Assembly: GCA_002473085.1 (NCBI GenBank)
Contig: DKTP01000161.1
Span: 1 to 15,395, forward strand
DNA length: 15,395 nt
Direction: 5' to 3'
Source of the DNA: Anaerolineales bacterium UBA7227
GTDB lineage: Bacteria > Chloroflexota > Anaerolineae > Anaerolineales > Villigracilaceae
The notes under the pieces were generated by a model. That model had not been told where the DNA came from, searched no databases, and saw nothing but the letters and a program-made list of their open reading frames with translations. The number at the start of each line of letters is the position of its first letter. The stretch's first letter is position 1. Below, piece after piece: positions 1-7,703 of this stretch. Both the position numbers and the translations under genes were made by a program.

Positions 1-2
1 GG

Positions 3-29
3 AAAAAAAAGCCCCGCCAGCGGCGGGTC
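3..29 (-). terminator. Intrinsic terminator of the kinase gene
   Basis: Read on the minus strand, a 6-bp GC stem (CCCGCC/GGCGGG, plus positions 13-18 and 22-27) with a 3-base loop is followed by eight T residues (plus 3-10). It lies 9 bases after the kinase stop codon, the right place for rho-independent termination of that transcript. Confidence 0.85.
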
Positions 30-37
30 TTTTGCTT

Positions 38-2215
38 CTATGGATTTTGGATCGGCCTCCAGGCCGGGTCGAAGTCCACGCCGGGATCAACGGTGAGACG
101 GGTGACGGCGCTGGCGTCCACGCTCATGAGGAAGATGTCGCGGTTGGTCTTGTCGCTCAAGCCCTCGAAGATCAGCCAGAGTCCGTCTGGGGAGAATTCC
201 GCGTTTTCGAAGGGAGTCGGGGCGGCGTCCACGCGTTTGGCTTTGCCGAGGCCGCGTTCCTCGTAGACCAGTCTCATCAGCCAGATTGTGGAAGGTCCCA
301 CCAGCCGCTGGCTGAACATGACGACCTCGCCGTCCGGCGACCAGGCGGGGTCCATATCGAAGCGGTCGGAGCCGCTGAAGATCACTTGTTCCGGGTTGAG
401 TCCGGTGTCGGTCATGGACCAGATCTCGGTGATGCCGAAGCGCTGGACCACGTAGAGTATCTGGTTATTGTGCGGCGACCAGGCCGGACTGCGGGATTCC
501 ATAAAGTGTCCCTGCGACTCGAGCAGGAGGCTGACCGAGTTCGCGGCGAGGTCCAATATGAAAATGGACGGCCTTCCGTTGCGGCGCGAGGCGAAGGCGA
601 CGCGCTTTCCGTCTGGCGACCAGGCGGGGTCGTAATCGCCGGCTGGCTCCGCGAGGAGCGGCGCCTGGCCCGTGCCGTCGGCGTTGACGATGTAAATGGT
701 GGAATTTTCGAAGGGGTCGTTCGGGCCGCTGCAGGGCGAGGTGAAGAGCAGCCGCGTTCCGTCCGGCGACCAGGCCGGCTGGCAGGCGCCGTCGGGCATG
801 TTGGTGAGGACGGTTTTGCCGCCGCTGCCGTCTGTGCCAGCCAGGTAGATTTGCGGGATGCCGGAGCGGTTGGACGCAAACGCGAACTGTCCATAACCGC
901 CGCCCTGCGGAGTGGGCGAGGGCGTGAGGGTGGGTCCGCTGGTGGGGGTGGAGGTGTGCAGCGGCACGGACGTGACTGTCGGGGTGAACGTCGAAGTCGG
1001 CGTTGACGTGGGCGGATGCTGCGTGGCCGTCGGCGCGGCCGGCGTGAACGAGGCGGTCGGCGGGTTTTCGACGGGAGGCGGCGAAGGCGATCGTTCTGTG
1101 ACGGCGAATGTGACCGTGGCGGAGCGCAGGCCGGCGAACCAGCCGTCAACGCGCTCTTTCGCCCCCGGCATATAGTTCCAGACGAGGAAGAACGCGAGCG
1201 CGAGCAGAAGGAGGAGCAGGAAGGAAGGGAAACACCCGCTCCGTTTCTTTTTCTTCGGACGGAAAGGTTTGCCTTCGCCGTTATCTTCGGGCGGATAGGG
1301 CGGGCCTCCGGTCGAGGGCTTGGAAGGCGGTTTGTCCGCTTTGCCGGCTCCCTCTTCTTCCGGCGGGGGAGGCGCGACCATATAATTGCCGGTCAGCTGC
1401 TGGGTTCTGGATTTGGAGGCGAGCAGGGCGCGCTGGAATTCCTCGGCGCTCTGGAAACGCTCGGCGGGATCAATGGACATGGCCTTTTCGATGGCCGCGG
1501 CCAGCCGCTTGGAGATCTTCGGGCTGCGTTTGCGGAGCGGCGTCAGCTGGGCGTTGTCCATGGCGCGCGCCAGCCCGTCTTCGGGGATGATGCCCGAAAG
1601 CGCGGCGTACAAGGTCGCGCCGAGCGAATAAACGTCGGTGCGCGGGTCGGTGCGCGCTGTGCCGTATTGTTCGGGCGGGGAGTAGCCCGGCGTCATGGCG
1701 CGGGCGCCAGTGGTGGTGGCTTGCGCGCCCTGCACTACTTTGGCGAGGCCGAAGTCCACGAGGAAGATGTGGCCGTCGGGCGTGATCTTGACGTTGCCGG
1801 GTTTTAAGTCACGGTGCAGGATGGGCGGCCGCCGCGAGTGCAGGTAGGCCAGCGCGTCGCACATGGCCGCGCCGATGGAGATGGCCTCGTCTTCGCTGAT
1901 GGAGCCGATGCGTTCCATGCGCTGACGCAGATCCTCGCCTTCGATGTAATCCATGACGAGGTACTGTCCCTGCTCGCCGACGACGAAGTGGTCGGAGACG
2001 CGCGGCAGGTTGGGATGCCGCAGGTTGGCGAGGATCACGGCCTCGAGTCGGAATTGACGCGAGTATTCGTCGGTGGTGAAGAGATTTTCTTTAAGCGCGA
2101 CGTCCACGCCGAGGTTTTCGTCCACGGCGCGATAGACCGACCCCATGCCGCCCTGGCCGAGGATTTCGACGATGCGATAGCGTTTATGCAGCAGCGTGCC
2201 GCGTTCCAGTGTCAT
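38..2215 (-). CDS. Membrane Ser/Thr protein kinase with extracytoplasmic TolB/PD40 beta-propeller
   Basis: A 725-residue Hanks-type kinase with an outward sensor. The N-terminal kinase domain (about 10-265) has the glycine loop GQGGMG (20-25), the ATP lysine K42 in ALKE, E58, the catalytic HRDLKPGN (H134-N141, D136 catalytic) and DFG with metal-binding D154. The Thr-rich stretch 167-175 is a plausible activation-loop phosphorylation site. A Lys-rich stop and one membrane span (about 329-347) follow, then a Thr/Pro-rich linker (about 375-430). The C-terminal half (about 437-725) is a series of PD40/TolB-like blades, each with PAWSPDG or a variant. In families of this design the kinase phosphorylates cytoplasmic targets and the exported part senses a ligand or envelope state; the ligand here is unknown. 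The gene follows PAP2 on the same strand but has its own extended -10 promoter. All catalytic residues are present, so an active kinase is expected. Confidence 0.95.
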   Translation of the reverse strand: MTLERGTLLHKRYRIVEILGQGGMGSVYRAVDENLGVDVALKENLFTTDEYSRQFRLEAVILANLRHPNLPRVSDHFVVGEQGQYLVMDYIEGEDLRQRMERIGSISEDEAISIGAAMCDALAYLHSRRPPILHRDLKPGNVKITPDGHIFLVDFGLAKVVQGAQATTTGARAMTPGYSPPEQYGTARTDPRTDVYSLGATLYAALSGIIPEDGLARAMDNAQLTPLRKRSPKISKRLAAAIEKAMSIDPAERFQSAEEFQRALLASKSRTQQLTGNYMVAPPPPEEEGAGKADKPPSKPSTGGPPYPPEDNGEGKPFRPKKKKRSGCFPSFLLLLLLALAFFLVWNYMPGAKERVDGWFAGLRSATVTFAVTERSPSPPPVENPPTASFTPAAPTATQHPPTSTPTSTFTPTVTSVPLHTSTPTSGPTLTPSPTPQGGGYGQFAFASNRSGIPQIYLAGTDGSGGKTVLTNMPDGACQPAWSPDGTRLLFTSPCSGPNDPFENSTIYIVNADGTGQAPLLAEPAGDYDPAWSPDGKRVAFASRRNGRPSIFILDLAANSVSLLLESQGHFMESRSPAWSPHNNQILYVVQRFGITEIWSMTDTGLNPEQVIFSGSDRFDMDPAWSPDGEVVMFSQRLVGPSTIWLMRLVYEERGLGKAKRVDAAPTPFENAEFSPDGLWLIFEGLSDKTNRDIFLMSVDASAVTRLTVDPGVDFDPAWRPIQNP
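332..786 (-). repeat. Repeated PD40-blade codons inside the kinase gene
   Basis: Near-identical DNA stretches encode the blade motif PAWSPDG. They start near 332, 611 and 761 (the plus strand reads GTCCGGCGACCAGG or GTCTGGCGACCAGG), with a diverged copy near 471. They reflect the propeller repeats rather than a mobile element. Such near-identity could support blade gain or loss by recombination. Confidence 0.7.
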
Positions 2216-2238
2216 AAATTGAACCCTAAGTGTGGGCG

Positions 2239-2247
2239 ATTATAACA
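2239..2247 (-). promoter_or_regulatory. Extended -10 promoter of the kinase gene
   Basis: The minus strand reads TGTTATAAT, a full match to the extended -10 consensus (TGnTATAAT). No good -35 is visible, as is allowed for extended -10 promoters. The upstream part overlaps the 3' end of the PAP2 gene. The expected transcript would start near 2232, leaving a leader of about 16 bases with only a weak AGGG as ribosome-binding site. Confidence 0.65.
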
Positions 2248-2256
2248 GACCGCCCC

Positions 2257-3243
2257 CTACCGGTTGGGATTGTCCGAAAGTTGCAACTTTGCAAAAGCCC
2301 ACGGCGCGCCGGCGGCGACCCACGCGCCCACCAGCGTATAGCGGACATACCGGAAGACCAGCGCGGCCGGGTCGTCTCCGGCGGGGAAGACGGCTTTCAG
2401 GCCGAGGTAGAAAACGGCGACGCCGACCAGACCGACGAAGTACCGCAGGCCTCGCTTCCAGACCGGGCCTCGCGCGGAGAACCCGCCCCGGGACGCGGTC
2501 CACGCCGCCCCGGCCAATATGCCGAAGAGCGTGCCCATGGCGGTGACAATTCCTGCCAGCGAGAAGGGATTCGGCGCTTCGCCTCCGCCGCGCGTGGCGT
2601 TCTCGATCCACTGCGCGGGCAGGACGAATCCGCGCGAGAGGAACACGATCAGCGCGACGAGAAGGATCATCGCCAGCGAAAACGCGAAGGCCAGCGCGAC
2701 CTGGTTCGCAAGGGAGAATTGCTTGAGCCGCGCCGCGGCGGGATCCCAATATTTTATGAAAGCCCACAGCAGCAGCCCGCCGAGCATCCAGCCGAGCAGT
2801 ACGTCGTGTAGAAAATGGACGCCGAGGTAGAGCCGCGAGAGTCCGATGAGAAAAATGACGACCGCCGCCGCGCCCCGCGCCCAGGTCCGCTTGACGCCGT
2901 CCGCCGCGACGCCCCACACGCCGGCCGCGATCTGCGCGTGTCCCGAGGGGACGCCGAAACTCGTCTCTGAAGCCAGGCCGGCCACCTGGTCGCTCACCCA
3001 GTAGGGACGCGGTCCGTGCATGGCAACTTTGAACAGGGAGTTAAGTCCGTTGCTCAGCAACAGCATCACGCCGATCCGCAGGCCCAGCGCCGAGTCGACG
3101 CACCAGTAGGCCAGCGGGAGGACGAGGAGGAAGAAATCCTCCGAGCCGAGGAATGAGAAGAATTCCATCGGGCCGGTCAGCCAGCCGCCCAATCCCTGCA
3201 GGGCAGAGTTGACGGAGGCGAGGGCCAATAAGAACGAATTCAT
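2257..3243 (-). CDS. PAP2-family membrane phosphatase
   Basis: A 328-residue polytopic membrane protein of the type 2 phosphatidic acid phosphatase family, which removes phosphate from lipid phosphates such as phosphatidate or undecaprenyl pyrophosphate at the membrane surface. All three signature motifs are intact: K72-x6-R79-P80 (KVAMHGPRP), P99-S100-G101-H102, and S136-R137-x5-H143-x3-D147 (SRLYLGVHFLHD); H102, H143 and D147 form the expected catalytic set. Further hydrophobic segments follow to the C terminus. The start at 3243 is chosen over a more upstream in-frame start at 3309 because AAGGAG sits 6 bases before it, and the upstream version would run through the promoter of the divergent gene. 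The substrate cannot be told from sequence. With cell-wall enzymes nearby, recycling of undecaprenyl pyrophosphate is possible but unproven. Confidence 0.93.
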   Translation of the reverse strand: MNSFLLALASVNSALQGLGGWLTGPMEFFSFLGSEDFFLLVLPLAYWCVDSALGLRIGVMLLLSNGLNSLFKVAMHGPRPYWVSDQVAGLASETSFGVPSGHAQIAAGVWGVAADGVKRTWARGAAAVVIFLIGLSRLYLGVHFLHDVLLGWMLGGLLLWAFIKYWDPAAARLKQFSLANQVALAFAFSLAMILLVALIVFLSRGFVLPAQWIENATRGGGEAPNPFSLAGIVTAMGTLFGILAGAAWTASRGGFSARGPVWKRGLRYFVGLVGVAVFYLGLKAVFPAGDDPAALVFRYVRYTLVGAWVAAGAPWAFAKLQLSDNPNR

Positions 3244-3249
3244 GTTGCG

Positions 3250-3255
3250 CTCCTT
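3250..3255 (-). promoter_or_regulatory. Ribosome-binding site that sets the PAP2 start
   Basis: AAGGAG on the minus strand, 6 bases before the ATG at 3243. It decides the start against the longer reading frame, which begins 66 bases upstream without such a site. Confidence 0.8.
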
Positions 3256-3261
3256 GTGGAA

Positions 3262-3290
3262 TTGACGGGGATGTGCGTCCATTGTACACT
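3262..3290 (+). promoter_or_regulatory. Sigma-70-type promoter of the transglutaminase-like gene
   Basis: TTGACG (3262-3267), a 17-base spacer, then TACACT (3285-3290). The predicted transcription start, about 7 bases after the -10, falls on or next to the A of the ATG at 3297, so the mRNA would be leaderless. The -10 overlaps the -10 of the opposing PAP2 promoter. Confidence 0.6.
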
Positions 3291-3309
3291 CAGCGCATGG
3301 AAAAGTCAT
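3281..3309 (-). promoter_or_regulatory. Probable PAP2 promoter overlapping the divergent promoter
   Basis: On the minus strand ATGACT (3309-3304, 4 of 6 to TTGACA), a 17-base spacer and TACAAT (3286-3281, 5 of 6 to consensus). The start would be near 3274, giving a leader of about 30 bases that carries the AAGGAG site. The -35 lies inside the first codons of the divergent gene. Confidence 0.5.
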
Positions 3310-5621
3310 CCGCTCGCTGGCAGGACCTTCCCTCGGCCGCGTTGTTCAGTCTGTGCGTTTTACTGGCGGCATGGCGCCTGGCGGCCACGAATTGGATCGA
3401 GACGCTCGACGCCGTCGCCGCGTTGACCCTGCTCGGAGCGATCGTCGGACTGGCGCTGGGCGCCGCCAAATTCGGCAGGCGCGGCGTTGGCTGGCTGGCC
3501 CTGGGATATACTCTCACGCTCTTGCCGCGCCAACTGCTCGCCGTCTATTACAATGAGAATATTTATCTGGGAGAGCGGCTGGCCGGCCTGGGCGGACGTT
3601 TGCTTTTCACGGTCGGCGAATTTGCCGCCGAGCGTCCCATCCAGGATCCTCTTTTCTTTTTTACGCTCATCAGCGCGCTGTATTGGTGCATGGCCCTGTT
3701 TTCGGGGTATCAACTTTCGCGTCACAACAACACCCTGGCGGCGGTCCTGCCCGCCGGGCTGGCCGCGCTGGTCATCCATCACTTCGACCGCTTCAACCCG
3801 GGCCGCGCCTGGCTGATCGCGGCCTATTTTTCGGCCGCGCTGGTTTTGATCGGACGCGGCCAATATCTGCGCGATCGCCGCGCATGGCTCCGGCGCGGGG
3901 TGCAGATGGCCCCCGAGACCGGTCCCGACCTGAGTCTGAACCTGATGGTCAGCGCGGTCGCGCTGGTTGTGCTGGCGTGGAATCTGCCCCTGAACTTCTC
4001 GTCCGCGCCGCTGCAGGACGCCTGGGAGACCGTTGCCCGTCCGTGGCGCGCCACGCGCGAACGCTGGGAACATGCCTTTGACGCGCTGCGGGGCGGCAGC
4101 CCGGCGGCGCCCTCCGAATTCTTCGGCAGCGCCATGACATTGGGGACCCAGGCCGCGCAGGGGACCGACCTGGCGCTGATCGTTCACATCCCCATCCTGG
4201 CGGAGGAATTACCGCGTCTCTACTGGCGCGCCCGGGTCTACGACCGCTACGAGGCCGGCGGCTGGAGGCTTTCCGACCCTGTTAAAGAAGAGTTCCATCC
4301 TGAAGCGGGCGCGCTGCCCATTCCCGACCTGGCAGGGCGAAAGGAATTTGAATTTCGGATCGTGTCGTACACGCGCGGACAGGCCATCTTCAGCCTGGCT
4401 TCGCAGCCGCTGTGGACCAGCCGCCCGGCCGCCGTGAGTTACTTTCCGCTGGAAAACGGACAACGGGACGCGCTCGCCTTCGAAGCCGTTGCCTTCATGG
4501 AGCCGGGCGACGTCTACCGCGCGCGCGCCGCCGTCGCCGACCCGTCCATCGAGGAACTGCGCGCCGCCGGGCAGGAGTATCCCGACTGGGCGGCGTCCCG
4601 CTATCTGCAGTTGCCCGAAAACTTCTCTGAGCGCTTGCGCGATTTTGCCGAGCGCGAGACCCGCGGACTGGCGACGCCTTACGACAAGGTCCAGGCCATT
4701 ACCGACATTCTGCGGACGACCATCCGATACAAATCCAGCGTCCCTGCGCCGCCCGAAAATGCGGACGTCCTGGAATGGTTTTTCTTCGACCTTAAAGAAG
4801 GCTACTGTAATTACTACGCCACAGTCGAGACGCTCATGCTCCGCTCGCTGGGCATCCCGGCGCGCATGGCGGTGGGATATTCGCAGGGCGAGCCCGCTCA
4901 AAGCGACGAGGAATTCAGCCGCTCCCGCTCCGCGGCGCGGGCTTATAACGTCTACCGCAAAAATATGCACGCCTGGCCCGAGGTCTACTTCCCCGGAATC
5001 GGCTGGGTGGAGTTTGAGCCGACCGCAAACCAGGAGCCCATCCTCCGCCCCGAAAAACACGCGGCCGCGCCGCAACCGGAACGCAATGAGATCGTCCGTA
5101 ATCCCATCGTCGTTTTGCAGGAGGAACCCGACGACGCGCCGGTCCCTTCGCCCGTTCCGCTGGTTGACTGGAGACGCTGGCTGGCGCCCCTCCTGTGGGC
5201 CGCCGCGCTCATCCTGGGCGCGGCCGCCTGGCGCTACGCGAATCGGAAATATCCCCTCGCGACGCGCGCCGCCGAATTTATTCTCGCCGCGGCCGAGCGG
5301 AGGGGCGGTCGCTTCCCGGCCTGGCTCCGCAACCTGGCCTTGTACGCGCTGGCAAGCCCGTTCGAGCGCGCCTTCCAGGACGTCAATCGGAGCCTGCGCT
5401 GGTTAAGAAAAAACCCGTCCGCGAACCTCACCCCGGCGGAGCGCGCCGCTTTGCTAAAAACGGAACTGCCGGAAGCCAGCCAGGACATCGACCTGCTCCT
5501 GAGAGAATATCAATCGGCGCAATTCTCACAACACGGCGGAGACCTGCGCCTGGCCCGCCGCGCCGGCCGCCGTATCCTCCGGGAGGGGATGCGCGCCCGC
5601 GTGCGGCAGGTTATGGGATGA
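3297..5621 (+). CDS. Transglutaminase-like membrane protein (TgpA/DUF3488-DUF4129 type)
   Basis: A 774-residue protein with about seven N-terminal membrane spans (to about residue 235), a large extracytoplasmic transglutaminase-like domain, one further span (about 625-645) and a cytoplasmic DUF4129-like tail. The papain-like site is visible: C504 in GYCNYYA and H558 in MHAWPEVYF; the third position, usually Asp, is E574 in VEFEPT, a form also common in this family. Such proteins cleave or modify peptides at the membrane, but the substrate here is unknown. The ATG at 3297 is preferred to the in-frame GTG at 3273 because that GTG lies between the -35 and -10 elements. There is no Shine-Dalgarno sequence. 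The stop codon TGA (5619-5621) overlaps a possible ATG of the next gene, so the two are probably co-transcribed. Members often sit beside a MoxR ATPase and a DUF58 protein; neither is here. Confidence 0.9.
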   Translation: MEKSSARWQDLPSAALFSLCVLLAAWRLAATNWIETLDAVAALTLLGAIVGLALGAAKFGRRGVGWLALGYTLTLLPRQLLAVYYNENIYLGERLAGLGGRLLFTVGEFAAERPIQDPLFFFTLISALYWCMALFSGYQLSRHNNTLAAVLPAGLAALVIHHFDRFNPGRAWLIAAYFSAALVLIGRGQYLRDRRAWLRRGVQMAPETGPDLSLNLMVSAVALVVLAWNLPLNFSSAPLQDAWETVARPWRATRERWEHAFDALRGGSPAAPSEFFGSAMTLGTQAAQGTDLALIVHIPILAEELPRLYWRARVYDRYEAGGWRLSDPVKEEFHPEAGALPIPDLAGRKEFEFRIVSYTRGQAIFSLASQPLWTSRPAAVSYFPLENGQRDALAFEAVAFMEPGDVYRARAAVADPSIEELRAAGQEYPDWAASRYLQLPENFSERLRDFAERETRGLATPYDKVQAITDILRTTIRYKSSVPAPPENADVLEWFFFDLKEGYCNYYATVETLMLRSLGIPARMAVGYSQGEPAQSDEEFSRSRSAARAYNVYRKNMHAWPEVYFPGIGWVEFEPTANQEPILRPEKHAAAPQPERNEIVRNPIVVLQEEPDDAPVPSPVPLVDWRRWLAPLLWAAALILGAAAWRYANRKYPLATRAAEFILAAAERRGGRFPAWLRNLALYALASPFERAFQDVNRSLRWLRKNPSANLTPAERAALLKTELPEASQDIDLLLREYQSAQFSQHGGDLRLARRAGRRILREGMRARVRQVMG

Positions 5622-5627
5622 TACAAT
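5619..5627 (+). promoter_or_regulatory. Extended -10 in front of the cyclase gene
   Basis: TGATACAAT matches the extended -10 pattern (TGn then TACAAT) and overlaps the stop codon of the transglutaminase-like gene. The ATG at 5636 lies 8 bases after it, so a transcript from here would be leaderless or nearly so. No convincing -35 is present. Confidence 0.45.
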
Positions 5628-5635
5628 CGGCCATT

Positions 5636-7345
5636 ATGACTCTCGACAAAACCCGTCCCGCCGCCCTCGCCGAACAAATGGCCGCCCTGCGCCAGGTCAT
5701 CCAAAGCGCGCGCACTGCCCTGCAGGGCAAACGCGCCGTCCCCGACGGCGCGCTGGGCGGACTCGCGCAGGCCGAAAACGAACTGGACCGACTCGGGAAA
5801 CTCGTCGCCAGCACCGAATCCCAATTCCGTCACCTGCTGGCGCTGACCGAAATCGGACAGGCGGTCAACTCCACGCTCGAATTGGACGAAGTCCTGCGCA
5901 TCGTGATGGACAATATCGTTGGGTTGTCGCGAGCCGAACGCGGCTTCCTGATGCTGAAAGACGAGACGAAAAATCTTACGGCGCGCGTGGCGCGCAACTG
6001 GGAAAAGGAATCCATCCACGCCTCCGAACTCGCCATCAGCCGCACCGTCATCCAAAAAGTGGCGGATACCGGCGTAGCCATCCTCACCACCAACGCGCAG
6101 GAAGACCCGCGCCTGAGCGGGCAGGAAAGCATCATCGCCTTCAACCTGCGCTCGATCCTGTGCGTCCCGCTCAAAGTCAAGGACGACCTAATCGGCGTCA
6201 TCTACGCCGACAATCGCATCCGCTCGGGCATCTTCACCGACACCGAACGCGACCTGCTGTCCGCGTTCGCGAACCAGGCCGCGGTCGCCATCGAAAACGC
6301 GCGGCTCTTCTCCTCGCTCAGGCGCACGCTGTCCGAAGTGACCGCGCTCAAGAATTTGATGGAAAACGTCTTCGCCTCCATCACCAGCGGCGTCATCACC
6401 ACCGACGTGCAGGAGCAGGTGACTCTCGCCAACCGCGCCGCCGAACAGATCCTCGGGCGGACCGCGCAGGAATTGCTCGGTCATCGCGTGGACGACGCGC
6501 TGGCTCCCGTCTCCGAGGCCATTCGCCCCCACCTGGCCTCCGTCCGCCAAACCGACGCGCCGGTGATGGACCTGGAGTTCAACCCAACCCTGCCCTCGCG
6601 CGGCAACGTCAACCTGCGCTTCAACCTGTCCCCGCTGAAGGACGAATCGCAAAAGACGCAGGGCATCGCCATCGTGCTGGACGACCTGACCGAGCGGAAA
6701 CGTCTCGAGGCCCAGCGAAAACTTTTCGAGCGCATGGTCTCCCCGGCGGTCATTCATCAACTGGACCCGAACAAACTGCAACTGGGCGGCAAGCGGACCG
6801 AGATCACGGTCATCTTTGCGGACATCCGCGGCTTCACCTCGTTCAGCGAGAAACAGTCCCCTGAAAAACTGGTGTCCATCCTGAACCTCTACCTGGCGGC
6901 CCTGGCCGAGGCGGTGCTGATGCAGGAAGGCACCATTGACAAATTCATGGGCGACGCCATCATGGCCTGGTTCAACGCGCCCATTCCCCAGCCCGACCAT
7001 ACTTTGCGCGCGGTGAAGGCCGCGCTGGCGATGCGCGCCGCCGTGGAAAACCTATACACCGAACTGCCCCCCGATTCGCACCTGGCGTTCGGCGCGGGCA
7101 TCCACTTCGGGGACGCGGTGCTGGGCCTGATCGGGACCGAGAAGCGCCTCGAATATACCGCCATCAGCGACAGCGTCAACATTACCAAACGCATCCAGGA
7201 AAATTCCGCCCGCAACCAGATTTTGCTCAGCCGGGAAGCGTACGAGCGCGTGAAGAAATTCGTAAACGTAAGCGGCATGTCGCGCATGCCTGTAAAAGGG
7301 AAGACCCAACCGCTGGATGTGTTCGAAGTGCTGGGATTGCAATAA
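5636..7345 (+). CDS. Class III adenylate/guanylate cyclase with GAF and PAS sensor domains
   Basis: A soluble 569-residue signalling enzyme that should make a cyclic nucleotide, most likely cAMP. Order: N-terminal helical region (1-62), GAF (about 66-224), PAS (about 236-352), a short coiled linker, then the cyclase domain (about 385-566). Catalytic residues are present: metal-binding D396 (FADIRGF) and D440 (FMGDAIM), K436 for purine recognition, T508 in EYTAIS, N515 and R519 in SVNITKR. Lys and Thr at the base-recognition positions suggest a class IIIb adenylate cyclase. The usual Gly before the second Asp of the YTAIGD motif is Ser here. The start is uncertain: ATG at 5636 follows an extended -10, while ATG at 5618 would overlap the upstream TGA as ATGA and add six residues. 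Neither has a strong ribosome-binding site. The bound GAF and PAS signals are unknown. A terminator follows. Confidence 0.93.
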   Translation: MTLDKTRPAALAEQMAALRQVIQSARTALQGKRAVPDGALGGLAQAENELDRLGKLVASTESQFRHLLALTEIGQAVNSTLELDEVLRIVMDNIVGLSRAERGFLMLKDETKNLTARVARNWEKESIHASELAISRTVIQKVADTGVAILTTNAQEDPRLSGQESIIAFNLRSILCVPLKVKDDLIGVIYADNRIRSGIFTDTERDLLSAFANQAAVAIENARLFSSLRRTLSEVTALKNLMENVFASITSGVITTDVQEQVTLANRAAEQILGRTAQELLGHRVDDALAPVSEAIRPHLASVRQTDAPVMDLEFNPTLPSRGNVNLRFNLSPLKDESQKTQGIAIVLDDLTERKRLEAQRKLFERMVSPAVIHQLDPNKLQLGGKRTEITVIFADIRGFTSFSEKQSPEKLVSILNLYLAALAEAVLMQEGTIDKFMGDAIMAWFNAPIPQPDHTLRAVKAALAMRAAVENLYTELPPDSHLAFGAGIHFGDAVLGLIGTEKRLEYTAISDSVNITKRIQENSARNQILLSREAYERVKKFVNVSGMSRMPVKGKTQPLDVFEVLGLQ

Positions 7346-7361
7346 CAGCGACCGCGCATGG

Positions 7362-7398
7362 AAAGACCCCGGGCCGATTGGCGCCCGGGGTCTTTTTT
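7362..7398. terminator. Strong hairpin terminator between convergent genes
   Basis: A perfect 13-bp stem (7362-7374 with 7383-7395, AAAGACCCCGGGC and its complement) with an 8-base loop, ending in six T residues (7393-7398) on the plus strand. It ends the cyclase transcript. Because the next gene converges on it (stop at 7417), the same hairpin may also stop minus-strand transcription, though only three T follow on that side. Confidence 0.9.
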
Positions 7399-7416
7399 AT
7401 CCGGCTTCTTTGAAAA

Positions 7417-7692
7417 TTACTGGAACTGCCTGCGGCCAAAGAGGTGGAACAACGCCCGTGCCACGGTGAGGATCAACACCATTCCAGACATCACGCCGCC
7501 GACGACCGCGAAGAAGAAGCGCCAACTGGCGACCCGCTGGGCCAGGACGCGCGGCTCGGGGAGGCGGACGCGGTCGCGCAGGCGTTGGATAAGTCCGCGC
7601 GGCGGGGCGACGCGCTTCAGGGTCCCGGCCAGGCGCGATTCCAGGTCGGTGAATGTTTCAGCGGAAGAGGGCGGTTGATTTCGTCGGAACAT
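7417..7692 (-). CDS. Small single-span membrane protein, candidate anti-sigma factor
   Basis: A 91-residue protein with a charged N-terminal half and one membrane span (about 61-83), ending in a short basic tail. Residues about 18-40 (LESRLAGTLKRVAPPRGL onward) resemble the short helix-turn segment 'L..L..v.PP..l...lr.R' that often precedes the span in small proteins encoded with ECF sigma factors. It is the third gene of a tight unit: sigma factor, DegV protein, then this gene 11 bases after the DegV stop. No zinc-binding HxxxCxxC motif is present, so it is not a classical ZAS anti-sigma factor. The ATG at 7692 has no clear Shine-Dalgarno sequence, so translation may be coupled to the gene before it. 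The coding call is good because of position and the clear membrane span; the anti-sigma role is inference. Confidence 0.75.
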   Translation of the reverse strand: MFRRNQPPSSAETFTDLESRLAGTLKRVAPPRGLIQRLRDRVRLPEPRVLAQRVASWRFFFAVVGGVMSGMVLILTVARALFHLFGRRQFQ

Positions 7693-7703
7693 GGATTATT
7701 TTT

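Noticed and set aside
32..1006. 324-residue open frame on the plus strand opposite the kinase gene
   Set aside because: It mirrors the codon structure of a confident kinase-propeller gene, is rich in Gly, Arg and Val as expected of GC-rich antisense frames, and has no domain.
3244..3309. Longer N terminus for PAP2
   Set aside because: The start at 3243 has AAGGAG at 6 bases; the longer form would be translated through the divergent promoters and adds a non-hydrophobic, Cys/His-containing stretch not typical of the family.
5195..5635. Upstream extension of the cyclase frame
   Set aside because: It lies wholly inside the C-terminal coding part of the transglutaminase gene and translates to Arg/Pro-rich sequence without a domain; the GAF-containing protein begins at 5618 or 5636.
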